Shown here: in pieces, positions 42,701 through 51,563 of the stretch | Layout: every line of letters begins with the position of its first letter | Numbering within the stretch: the first letter of the stretch is position 1 | NCBI RefSeq assembly: GCF_003111625.1 | Contig: NZ_MZGS01000017.1 | Span: 62,001 to 126,000 of the forward strand | Direction of reading: 5' to 3' | DNA: 64,000 bases | Source of the DNA: Methanobrevibacter thaueri | GTDB lineage: Archaea; Methanobacteriota; Methanobacteria; Methanobacteriales; Methanobacteriaceae | Notes under the pieces: model-generated | What the model was told of the DNA's origin: nothing | Databases searched by the model: none | The model's input: the letters and a program-made list of their open reading frames with translations, nothing else | Translations under genes and position numbers: made by a program

Positions 42701-45700
42701 AGGTTACTATTACTGTCACATTCACAAAAACTAATGAAGGCAGTGATTATGCTGGAACATTACCTGAATTCAATGTAAAAGTCACAGCAAATGAACTGAA
42801 TGAAAACTTAAGTGTCAAAAACAATCAGGCAAGCGTCAAATACACTGTAAACGCCGATGATGAGGCAACTATAACATCAGGCAGTGAAAACGTCTTAGTG
42901 CCTCTCAAATTATATGACCCTCCGGAAATCATTTATGTCGACGGTCAAAATGGTGATGATACAAATGAAGGGGATGAAACACATCCTGTAAAAAGCATTT
43001 CAAAAGCGATTGAACTTGCCAAAAAGGGTAAAATCATCATTTTGGAAGGCACATACACCATCGACAATACATTGACTGTAAATGATAATCTGGACATTAC
43101 AGGTCAAGGCGATGTAATCATTGACGGTAATTCAAAACGTATCCTAAACAATAACGCTGACTTGAACATTACAAACATCCAGTTCACAAACGGGTTTGAT
43201 TCATCAGCAGTCATTGTCAACAATGGCAATTTAACACTCGCAAATACACAGTTCTATTCAAACGTTAACTTAAATGGATATGGAGCAAGCGTAGTGAGAA
43301 ACAATAAGAAGTTAACCGTAACAGATTCCAAATTCTATGAAAACAAAGAAAGGTACGGAAACATCTACAACAATGCAGGTGAACTGTTAATCAGCAATTC
43401 CGAATTCTTCAACAATGATGTGACAACTGTTACAACAGTACCAAACGGTCTTGCAGTATACTCTGAAGGCGGAAACGCTGTGATTGAAAATTCCAAATTC
43501 TACAACAACAAAGGTAATTTTTCAGTCATTTACTTCATGTCCAAGGATTCATTGAGCTCAAGTGTTGTTAACAACTTAACTGTTGATAACTGTACTTTTG
43601 ACAACAATGAATTGGTCAGATATGGTGCAATCTACTCACAAAAAGCCAATACTACCATCAGGGACTCAACCTTTACAGACAACATAGTCAGAAAAGGAAG
43701 TACTTCAGATGCTGACGGTGGGGCAATCTATGTCTATGGCCAAAAGGTAACTGTTGAAAAATCAGTATTCATAAACAATAAGGCAGATAGAGGAAATGAC
43801 ATCTACGTTTATGCTGGAGAATTGGAAATATCAAATTCAGTTTTAATCAATGAAAACAGATATTCCATTGTAAACGCGTCTTCTGCAACTGTAACAGCCA
43901 ATGATAACTGGTGGGGTGCAAACACTCCAAATGTTCCGTTTGCCGTTGAAAGATGGGTTGTAATGACTGTTTCTTCAAATGATACAGAAATCGAAACAGG
44001 TGACACTGTCGAAATTGTCGCTTCATTTGACAAGACAAACGACGGCAATGATTATGCCGGCGAATTGCCAGAAGTACTCAATGTAACCTTCAAATCAACC
44101 AGCGGCAATCTGAATGAAGTTAAAACAATTAAAAATAAGAAAGCTGAAGTTACCTACACTGTCGACACTGCAGATAAACAAATCACTGTCTCATCAGACG
44201 ATGCAAACGAAACATTAAAGATTTCAAGAATTCTGGACATCGTCTATGTATCAGTAGACGGTGATGATGACAATGATGGTGATAGGGATGCTCCTGTAAA
44301 AAGCATTGCAAAGGCATTGGAGCTTGCTGTGAAAGGTCAAATCGTTATCCTTCCAGGTACCTATAAGACAGGATATTTGGGAATCATCGATGAGGATTTA
44401 AACATCACCGGTGAAGGAAAAGTAATAATCGATGCTGACAACAACAACAGGGTTTTATACATTTATAACACTTCAAATGTTGTTCTTAAAAATCTGATTT
44501 TCACAAACGGTTACACTGCCGAAGCTCTTGATGAAAGCGGTGCACTTATAGGCAGTGCAGGTAATCTGACTATCAACAATTGCACTTTCGCAAATTCAAG
44601 ATCAGAGAAAAACGGTGGTGCAATATATAATGCAGGAAACCTTATAGTAATAAACTGTACTTTTGAAAACAATACTGCTGATGAATGTGGTGGTGCAATA
44701 TTCACACAAAAATCCGGAAATGGAATCATTCCAAGTCTAACTGTTGACAATTCCGTATTTAGAAACAACTCCGCTAAAGGAAAATCCAATTATGGTGGAG
44801 GAGCCATTTACATACAGCAGGCTGCCGACGGTGTATCAATCATAAATTCATTATTTGAAGACAACAAATGTATTGATTATGGTGGAGGGGCAGTTGAAAT
44901 AGCTCAAACCAATGTTGCTTTAATCGACAACTGTACATTTAGATCCAACTCCGCTAATGGCGAAGACTACAAGACCAAATCCAATTATGGTGGAGGTGCA
45001 ATCAGCTTCAAAGGATTCTATTCAGATACCCGTGAAACATTGACCGTTACAAATTCTCTGTTCCTTGACAACACCGCTAACGAATACGGTGGAGGAGCAG
45101 TCTTTGCTATGTATTCAACAGTAAACCTCCAAAACTCCGTACTGATTAATAACGGAGATGACAATGGAATTTACGTATACAGCAGGGATGCGGATATTGC
45201 TCCTGCCAAAGTCAATGCAAATGACAACTGGTGGGGTTCAAATGATGACCCTAAACAGTTCATCAATCGTGGAACAATTTCAAGATGGGCAATCTTAACA
45301 GTATCAAATGCTTCTGAAATAAGAGCAGGTGAAACAGTTACATTAACCGTTTCCATTAACAATTACACTACTGGCAGTTCTAATGGTAGCTTATCTAATC
45401 CTATCAAAGTAGAAAGGCCCGTAACTATTTACACAAACCTTGGAAACATTGAAGGAACATTAATCAATGGTGAATTCACAACCGATTACACTGTTCCTGC
45501 AGGTCTAAAAATTATTTCAGCAACTGTTGATAGTGAAACACAAATATTATATGTTGTCACCACTCAGACTAATGTTGAAATTAGTAATATTACTGGATTA
45601 ATGGGAGACAGGTTAAATTATGTCATTGCGGTTTCAACTAATGATGGATCCATTGTCAATACTGGTAATGTTGAATTATACTTCGGCGATGACTTGATTG

Positions 45701-47745
45701 CAACAATCCCTGTTTATAATGGACAGGCTGAAGATACAATCCTCATCAATAAGCAAACAGGTATTTACACCATTACCGCAAAATACATTGATCCGACTGA
45801 AGAGTTTGCCAATAATGAGGCAACAGCCACATTAAATGTAACCGGAATCGACAATGTGGTTACTTCTGAAACATTCGCCAAATTCTTTGACAGTGAAGGC
45901 AAAATGTTGGATGACCTTCCATTCGACGAACTGTACTTCGAGGGCACATTTGAAAACATGGGCGTAATCACCATAGGAAAACCTATTAAGCTTACTGGAA
46001 GAAACGCTCAATTTAAGGACACAGTTTTCAAAATCGATGCAAATGATGTGGTCTTAAACAATGTATCTATCGAACTAAGCCAAAGATTTGACAAAACAGA
46101 TGGTGCAGCAATATACATTGGCGGAAACAATGTGGTTGTTTCAAACAGCAACATCACCTACAACGCTCCGGACAATGTACAAAGCTATGCTATTGAAGTG
46201 GATGTTGCCAAGAATGTGAAAATCATCAACAACAACATCAACTACACAGCCAAATCAGACGGTACAGTCAAGACAATTGCAATCAATGCACTCGATTCCG
46301 ATAACCTTGTTGTTGAAAACAACGTATTGAATGCAAACGTTCCATCCGTTGACCTTGACTATTCAGCATATCCAATTGTGGGCTATAAATCTCAAGGGGT
46401 GCACATTGAGAAAAGTAACAATGTGTCATTCGACAAAAACGACATTACAGTCAATTATGGCAATGCAGCAGGATACGCCGATACAATCTATGCTGTTCAC
46501 TTTGAAGACAGCAACAATTCAAGAGTCACCAACAACGGCATTGAATTGAACGGCCACAACTATGCATACGGATTGGTTACCAATTATTGTGAAAACATTA
46601 CAATTTCAGGCAATGACATCAAGTCCAATTCCGATGACCATTATGCAGCGGGTTTACAAGTGGGCGGCAAATCAACAGCTTCCGTAGACAACAACAACAT
46701 TTCAGCCAAATCAAATGAGGTTGTCTATCCTGTATACCTCGACGATTGGCAAATGGGCGGTGAAGTAAATCTCACCAACAACAACATCAAAGGAGAATCC
46801 GATACAGTATACGGAGTATACGTAGAAGAGGACAAAGTGCTGATTTCCGGAAACACTATTGAAACTGTAGGAAACCACGTTTACGGTGTAGTGACCCATC
46901 AAACCGATGCGGTAATCGATGGAAACGACATTAACGCAACAGGTAGGGATGTCGGAGATATTGTATCCCCTCAAAGTGGCGTCAATGAAAACACAACCGG
47001 TATCATTGTCAGTGAAGGCAAAGCCGAAATCACAAACAACAATGTTGTAACTACTGGAAAATCCACCATAGCTGCAATCAACACAAATGCAACAATCAAA
47101 AACAATGGATTGACTGCAAATGGCACAACTGCTGATGACAGTATTTCAAGCGTGAATTCCACTGTTGTCACATCAGGAAACACTGCAGCTAAGGACAAGG
47201 ATGCTCCAACAACTCCTGTTGTCAAAATCACCGGCAAGAACAATGCTAAGGTTGACTATGGATTCACATACAGTGTACGTGTAACCGAAGACGGAAAATC
47301 CGTAGGTGCTGGTAAAGTTGTAACTCTTAAGATAGCTGGAAAAACATTGAAAGCAAAAACAGATAAGAACGGTTATGCTAAATTCACTTTAGCAGTAAAA
47401 CCTAAAGCCTATACCGTAACCGTAACATACAACAAGGTTTCACAAAAGTATAAGGTAACTGTCAAAAATGTTATTAAGGCTAAAAACTTGAAAGTCAAAA
47501 AATCAGCTAAAAAACTTAAAGTTAAAGTAACTTTAAAAACATCTGCTAAAAAACCTATTAAAGGTAAGAAAGTAGTTCTTAAAATCAAAGGCAAAAAATA
47601 CAAAGCAAAAACCAATAAGAAAGGTGTTGCTACATTTAAAGTCAAAAAGAACTTACTTAAAAAACTCAAAGCAGGTAAAAAATACAAATACCAAGTTACC
47701 TATGGTAAGGATACCGTGAAAAAAACATTAAAAGTTAAAAAATAG
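39760..47745 (+). CDS. Giant adhesin-like surface protein (2661 aa)
   Basis: A secreted surface protein with a signal peptide (about 1-26; LLIMLCVIGSASAE). Five tandem beta-helix modules follow, near residues 67-410, 428-783, 793-1056, 1057-1492 and 1493-1846. Modules 2-5 open with a YVD/YVS plus GDD-type segment; each ends with an NYWGSN or NWWG element. An Ig-like stretch (about 1847-2030) is followed by NosD-like helix repeats (about 2035-2478). The end (about 2485-2661) is Ig-like and very lysine-rich (KAKNLKVKKSAKK; KGKKVVLKIKGKKYKAKTNK). No membrane anchor is visible, so the basic tail may hold it to the wall by charge. The ATG has GTGGTTGA upstream. A composition change near 42.0 kb is described under findings. 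Confidence 0.9.
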   Translation: MKINKNILICALLLLIMLCVIGSASAEDTSIDKNLTTSDTDEIAIEEGYSQDGLEVSDSEEKLSAEHTVNSYSELTTAITNAADGDTIILNDGTYEFPSSAGTITLTKSLTFKGESKNGVSIVSAGTYSIFSVTDNGISLNIQNLNFNGVSTSGSGIVAIGGTGNLDIKDCSFENCQAKAGAVRFFGSGNCTINGLVIKDHQLSYSSATNYAVALTLTGAGTYTLDNVLIDNANYTWTSSSTRGVIYISNQNAKAIINNLTIMNCGGNMYGIINNAGTTTITNSKITRNTIPGATGNAIIRNSNKLTINQTIISENIASNPNGGYIIQDAGSSSVKTVLELNYNNIYGNNATNIYVTTNDQYVESVNADYNYWGSNYDNSDELKTATNIEQSTWANMEGDNFVDQDGQPLAKEIPTLNDGGDEPEVEYDLYVDCYAADGGDGSKLNPFNSISAAVTAADDGNSIFIRNGMYTIDSKIDLGSKSLSFIGESNEGVIIKSAVNTAVFEAISTGVSLKLENLVFKDSSTSSMGIINFGNYETNAKLEVINCTFDNCNAKFGMIHVKTLGDATISDVKIYNSNCTVSKGANAIYVQYATNNLDINGVVIDNCNYVSTGGYSYGVIYMNAAVSNAIIDNVSITNCKGNIYGIINAKGNTVVRNSKIMNNQLSASTNDIFRSNNPGTLTIEQNIIINNTCGRIFYSNQPSSSTTNTVLNANYNNIANNTYSTIYSGSTGCEIDFEYNYWGSNIAPTDPSVTHYAIMDSQGHFTDESGNELAKEIPVPSEEGGDEPAVLDIIYVSDSGSDDNDGSMSAPVKNIAKAVELAQKGKIVILAGNYTLTETLSIDKDLDIEGRGAVLIKGSSQIISTSKALNLTNIKFDSTADVTGSIISTNGDLNIDSCAFYADTQSGSAIYVDGGNANIANSILINPTGYALTVSNAPATIVANNNWWGKNDAANTNTDVDSWIVMDAGIDLAKINAGDEVTITVTFTKTNEGSDYAGTLPEFNVKVTANELNENLSVKNNQASVKYTVNADDEATITSGSENVLVPLKLYDPPEIIYVDGQNGDDTNEGDETHPVKSISKAIELAKKGKIIILEGTYTIDNTLTVNDNLDITGQGDVIIDGNSKRILNNNADLNITNIQFTNGFDSSAVIVNNGNLTLANTQFYSNVNLNGYGASVVRNNKKLTVTDSKFYENKERYGNIYNNAGELLISNSEFFNNDVTTVTTVPNGLAVYSEGGNAVIENSKFYNNKGNFSVIYFMSKDSLSSSVVNNLTVDNCTFDNNELVRYGAIYSQKANTTIRDSTFTDNIVRKGSTSDADGGAIYVYGQKVTVEKSVFINNKADRGNDIYVYAGELEISNSVLINENRYSIVNASSATVTANDNWWGANTPNVPFAVERWVVMTVSSNDTEIETGDTVEIVASFDKTNDGNDYAGELPEVLNVTFKSTSGNLNEVKTIKNKKAEVTYTVDTADKQITVSSDDANETLKISRILDIVYVSVDGDDDNDGDRDAPVKSIAKALELAVKGQIVILPGTYKTGYLGIIDEDLNITGEGKVIIDADNNNRVLYIYNTSNVVLKNLIFTNGYTAEALDESGALIGSAGNLTINNCTFANSRSEKNGGAIYNAGNLIVINCTFENNTADECGGAIFTQKSGNGIIPSLTVDNSVFRNNSAKGKSNYGGGAIYIQQAADGVSIINSLFEDNKCIDYGGGAVEIAQTNVALIDNCTFRSNSANGEDYKTKSNYGGGAISFKGFYSDTRETLTVTNSLFLDNTANEYGGGAVFAMYSTVNLQNSVLINNGDDNGIYVYSRDADIAPAKVNANDNWWGSNDDPKQFINRGTISRWAILTVSNASEIRAGETVTLTVSINNYTTGSSNGSLSNPIKVERPVTIYTNLGNIEGTLINGEFTTDYTVPAGLKIISATVDSETQILYVVTTQTNVEISNITGLMGDRLNYVIAVSTNDGSIVNTGNVELYFGDDLIATIPVYNGQAEDTILINKQTGIYTITAKYIDPTEEFANNEATATLNVTGIDNVVTSETFAKFFDSEGKMLDDLPFDELYFEGTFENMGVITIGKPIKLTGRNAQFKDTVFKIDANDVVLNNVSIELSQRFDKTDGAAIYIGGNNVVVSNSNITYNAPDNVQSYAIEVDVAKNVKIINNNINYTAKSDGTVKTIAINALDSDNLVVENNVLNANVPSVDLDYSAYPIVGYKSQGVHIEKSNNVSFDKNDITVNYGNAAGYADTIYAVHFEDSNNSRVTNNGIELNGHNYAYGLVTNYCENITISGNDIKSNSDDHYAAGLQVGGKSTASVDNNNISAKSNEVVYPVYLDDWQMGGEVNLTNNNIKGESDTVYGVYVEEDKVLISGNTIETVGNHVYGVVTHQTDAVIDGNDINATGRDVGDIVSPQSGVNENTTGIIVSEGKAEITNNNVVTTGKSTIAAINTNATIKNNGLTANGTTADDSISSVNSTVVTSGNTAAKDKDAPTTPVVKITGKNNAKVDYGFTYSVRVTEDGKSVGAGKVVTLKIAGKTLKAKTDKNGYAKFTLAVKPKAYTVTVTYNKVSQKYKVTVKNVIKAKNLKVKKSAKKLKVKVTLKTSAKKPIKGKKVVLKIKGKKYKAKTNKKGVATFKVKKNLLKKLKAGKKYKYQVTYGKDTVKKTLKVKK

Positions 47746-47775
47746 GGATTTCAAATCTCTATTTTCTTTTTTTAT
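47741..47775 (+). terminator. Terminator-like hairpin after the giant adhesin
   Basis: AATAGGGATTT (47741-47751) pairs with AAATCTCTATT (47753-47763) with one G-T pair, and includes the stop codon; a T-rich run follows. The next adhesin starts at 47790 without a clear promoter of its own, so termination is probably partial. Confidence 0.5.
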
Positions 47776-47789
47776 TTTTTTTCGGAGGA

Positions 47790-50700
47790 ATGAAATTGAT
47801 TAGACATCATAAATTATTGTTGATTGGGCTGTTGGTCTTGATATTCATTATTCCGTCAAGTCATGCGATGGAAAACCAAACCAATGATTTGACCGAAATT
47901 GAGGATGTTCAAACAGCTATTTCAATGGTTGATGAAGATACTTTGGCTGCAAGTAATGACTATTATTTCAATTCATCACTGGAAGACGACAATGGTGATG
48001 GAACCTCTCAAAATCCATATAAATATCTGACTGCAGAGAGGATTAAGGGAAACTGTAACATTCACCTGACTGACGGTGAATACGTTTTGGACGATTCAAA
48101 GACAATTGAAAAGGTAAATATCATCGGATCCACTCCGACAAAAACGGTCATTAAATATGATGGAGTAGGATTCACTGTTAACTCATTCTTATCTTTAACC
48201 AACGTTACATTAACCGACATGTCAATAACCAATCATGGAAGCGTTAATGCGACAAATTCAATTTTTAATTATGGATATGGTAGTAAGGCGGACAGTTATG
48301 GAAACAATTACGGTGGAGCAATCTACACATCAGACGCCAATGCCAATTCCAAAGTGACAATAGCAAACTGCACATTCAATGAGGGATATGCCGTTTATGG
48401 CGGAGCGATTTACATGGGCGCAGGTTACTTGAGCATATCAGATTCACAATTCATCAATAACTATGCATATAACTTCGGCGGAGCCATAGCATGTGAAAAC
48501 ACATTGAACGTGGCAGTTTCAAAATCAAAATTCATCAGGGCTTATTCCATAGATGATGCGGGAGGTGCAATATATGTCAAGTCATCTCCAGTCACAATAA
48601 GCTACTGCGATTTCGTAAAATGTTCCGCAACATTTGGAGGAGCGATAACAACTCTCAATGGTGATGTGAGGCTGAATCATGTCACTGTCGTCAACAGTTC
48701 CGCAAAATGGGATGGCGGAGCTATTTATCATATGTACGGCAAGTTCTCTTCAACAAACGGATATTACAATAACAATTCAGCAAGAAACGGTGGAGCAATA
48801 TATATTGACAATTCATCAGATTTGCTGTTGATATCCAACATTTTTGAAGGAAACGAGGCAAACATCCAGGGCGGTGCAATATTTTCACTCCTGAATAACT
48901 TACGCCTATCACTAACAGGAAACACTTATAAAAACAATAATGCGCCGATAAATAAGGATTACTTCGACACTTCAGACCTAAATGCAAATATTGGAAACGG
49001 AAACTATACCAATTATTTAATATCTGATGAGGAGATAATCGATATTCCAAGCCGTTACAGCCTGGTGGATGATGGATTTGTAACCATGGTGAAAGACCAG
49101 CAGTCAAGCGGTAACTGTTGGGCATTCACAGCAATGGCAGTTCTGGAATCCTGCCTTAAAAAAGCGACAGGAATGGAATTTGACCTTTCAGAGGAAAACA
49201 TGAAAAACCTCATTGCACTTTATTCCGATTACGGATGGAAAATGGACACCAATGAAGGAGGATACGATTCCATGCCGTTCGGATATTTTGCAAGCTGGCT
49301 TGGTCCTGTCAACGAATCATCTGATGTGTTCGACGACAAATCAGTTCTGTCCCCTGTTTTAAGCAGCATCTTGCACATCCAGAACATATTGTTCTTAAAA
49401 AGGGACAACTACACGGACAATGATGCAATAAAGACTGCAATATTGAAATATGGGGCTGTCGGAACATCCATTTACTTTGACACATATTACCTGAACAACG
49501 GCAAGGACTATTTCACATGGGCATTATACCCATCAAACCATGCTGTTACAATTGTCGGATGGGACGACAACTATTCAAGGGACAACTTCTATTTCGGAAG
49601 CTATGCCGACGGCGACGGGGCATGGATTGTAAAGAACAGCTGGGGCCCTAATTGGGGAGACAACGGATACTTCTATGTCTCATATTATGATGAATCCTTT
49701 GCAAAGCCAGGTGTTGAGGGAATAGCCTACACTTTCGTTTTAAATGACACTGTCAAATATGATAAGAACTATCAATATGACATTGCCGGAAAAACAGACT
49801 ATCTGCATGACGACAGGACTGAGGTCTGGTACAAGAACAAGTTCACAGCCGGCGGAAACGAAATCCTCTCCGGCGTTTCAACATACTTTGAGAAGTTAAC
49901 CAACTGGACAGTGTCCGTTTATGTAAACAGTGTTTTGATGACAACAAAAAGCGGAAGTTCACAGGCGGGGTATTACACCTTCCATCTTGATGATATCGTT
50001 CCGTTGTATGCCGGTGATGTCTTTGAGATAGTGTTCAACACTACCAGTGACAGGTTATCCAGTGTTCCGATTTCCGAGATTGCAGCACTCAACAAGGCCA
50101 TTTATTATCCTGAAATATCTTATGTAAGCTATGATGGTGTTAACTGGCAGGATCTTTTCTATCTGTCAAAAACATATGCGTTGCATACATACAAGTCACA
50201 AGTGGCATGCATCAAGGCGTTTACTGTGCTGGCGGATTACAATACCACAACAACAGTAAGCGTTGCCAATGGCACTATTGAGATAAGTGTTGAAGATCAG
50301 TTCAACAATCCCGTTAAATCAGGTGAGGTCAGCGTCAATATAAACGGCAATGTCCAAGTCTTCAAGGTGGATGACGGAAAGGTTGAAGTGCCGATTGATT
50401 TATTAGATGGAATATATGACATTGATGTATCATATAATGGAGATGATTACAATTCCTCCCAGAGCAGTTATGAGTTGGAAATCCTGTTGAATGTGGAATT
50501 GGCCAAGAATAATGTTTATACCTACAATTCAGATTACAGAATTGTTTTATCCGACCAGTTCGGCAATCCGATTGTGGGAAAGACAATGATTTTAAACTTA
50601 AACAATGAACAGTATAATCTGACAAGCGATGCTGATGGATCAATTACATTCAATATAAGATTGAAGGTTGGAAAATATGATTTGGTCCTTATAAATCCTG

Positions 50701-51251
50701 TTAACAACGATAATGTTTCCCAAGTGATTCAGATTTCTCCTCGCTTGAGCGACAATCAAAATATTGTCATGTACTATGGGGCAAATAACGTCTTTAGGGT
50801 CAGAGTTTATGGCGACAACGGAAATGTCCTTAAAGGAGAGTCCATCAAAATCATGATTGGTGGAAAGTCATACACTGCCAAAAGCGATAAAAACGGCTTT
50901 GCCAGTGTCCAATTGAATAAGTTGGCAGCTAAAACATACTCCGTAACTGTTGATTATAAGGGATTCAAGGTTTCCAATAAAATAAAAATCAAGCCTACAC
51001 TAACCGCCAAGAACAAGTCAATTAAAAAGGGCAAGGTTTTAACATTTACTGCTAAACTTGTCAATTCCAAGGGAAAGGCTTTGAAAGGTAAAAAGATTAC
51101 ATTTAAAATCAAAAACAAGAAATACACCGCAAAAACCAATAAGAAGGGCATTGCCAAAATCAGAGTCAAGAAACTTAAGGCGGGAAAATACACCATCAAA
51201 ACAAGCTATGGCAAGGTTAAGATTTCAAATAAAATCACTGTGAAGAAATAG
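47790..51251 (+). CDS. Adhesin-like protein with papain-type cysteine protease domain
   Basis: A secreted protein of 1153 residues. Signal peptide about 1-27 (LLLIGLLVLIFIIPSSHA). Beta-helix repeats with GGAI turns fill about 50-410. A C1 (papain-fold) protease follows at about 420-650 with a complete site: Q437 as oxyanion-hole residue, C443 in GNCWAF, H584 in SNHAVTIVGWDD and N616 in KNSWGPNWGD. A lectin-like domain (about 660-810), Ig-like segments (about 820-985) and a lysine-rich Ig-like tail (about 990-1153) like that of the giant adhesin complete it. GGAGG precedes the ATG. It may cut surface or peptide targets; the target is unknown. Confidence 0.92.
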   Translation: MKLIRHHKLLLIGLLVLIFIIPSSHAMENQTNDLTEIEDVQTAISMVDEDTLAASNDYYFNSSLEDDNGDGTSQNPYKYLTAERIKGNCNIHLTDGEYVLDDSKTIEKVNIIGSTPTKTVIKYDGVGFTVNSFLSLTNVTLTDMSITNHGSVNATNSIFNYGYGSKADSYGNNYGGAIYTSDANANSKVTIANCTFNEGYAVYGGAIYMGAGYLSISDSQFINNYAYNFGGAIACENTLNVAVSKSKFIRAYSIDDAGGAIYVKSSPVTISYCDFVKCSATFGGAITTLNGDVRLNHVTVVNSSAKWDGGAIYHMYGKFSSTNGYYNNNSARNGGAIYIDNSSDLLLISNIFEGNEANIQGGAIFSLLNNLRLSLTGNTYKNNNAPINKDYFDTSDLNANIGNGNYTNYLISDEEIIDIPSRYSLVDDGFVTMVKDQQSSGNCWAFTAMAVLESCLKKATGMEFDLSEENMKNLIALYSDYGWKMDTNEGGYDSMPFGYFASWLGPVNESSDVFDDKSVLSPVLSSILHIQNILFLKRDNYTDNDAIKTAILKYGAVGTSIYFDTYYLNNGKDYFTWALYPSNHAVTIVGWDDNYSRDNFYFGSYADGDGAWIVKNSWGPNWGDNGYFYVSYYDESFAKPGVEGIAYTFVLNDTVKYDKNYQYDIAGKTDYLHDDRTEVWYKNKFTAGGNEILSGVSTYFEKLTNWTVSVYVNSVLMTTKSGSSQAGYYTFHLDDIVPLYAGDVFEIVFNTTSDRLSSVPISEIAALNKAIYYPEISYVSYDGVNWQDLFYLSKTYALHTYKSQVACIKAFTVLADYNTTTTVSVANGTIEISVEDQFNNPVKSGEVSVNINGNVQVFKVDDGKVEVPIDLLDGIYDIDVSYNGDDYNSSQSSYELEILLNVELAKNNVYTYNSDYRIVLSDQFGNPIVGKTMILNLNNEQYNLTSDADGSITFNIRLKVGKYDLVLINPVNNDNVSQVIQISPRLSDNQNIVMYYGANNVFRVRVYGDNGNVLKGESIKIMIGGKSYTAKSDKNGFASVQLNKLAAKTYSVTVDYKGFKVSNKIKIKPTLTAKNKSIKKGKVLTFTAKLVNSKGKALKGKKITFKIKNKKYTAKTNKKGIAKIRVKKLKAGKYTIKTSYGKVKISNKITVKK

Positions 51252-51563
51252 ATGTAAATTTATTTCTTTTTTTCTTTTCATAGCAGAATTGGTATTTCGA
51301 GTAATACTTTTTTAAAGTATACGTTTTTTTATTTTTCATTCAATTTTTTTCATGTATCAATAAATTTCAATTCCCAATTTTGCAGGTTCTTTAATTATTT
51401 TATTCTAAAACTTAAACCATATTCAATTTTAATTACAAAATTAAATTATAATCTTTTTATATTATTAAAAACAATATTAAAGTGTACATGTTTTTAAGTT
51501 AATGTTAAAATTAACTTATTTTTAAATTTAATCTATGTATAGGAAAATTTGGTGTGATAATAA
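51252..51563. other. AT-rich intergenic stretch with a hairpin before the antiporter gene
   Basis: No gene is visible in these 312 bases. T-tracts after 51260 probably end the protease-adhesin message. A TATA-like TTTTTATATTATT starts near 51453. A 9-bp perfect hairpin, TAAGTTAAT (51495-51503) with ATTAACTTA (51510-51518), followed by T residues, lies between that TATA and the antiporter start, so it would fall in the mRNA leader. Confidence 0.6.

Noticed and set aside
47400-47745. Lysine-rich end of the giant adhesin as a separate histone-like or DNA-binding gene
   Set aside because: It is in frame with the adhesin, has no start with a Shine-Dalgarno site, and shows an Ig-like strand pattern.
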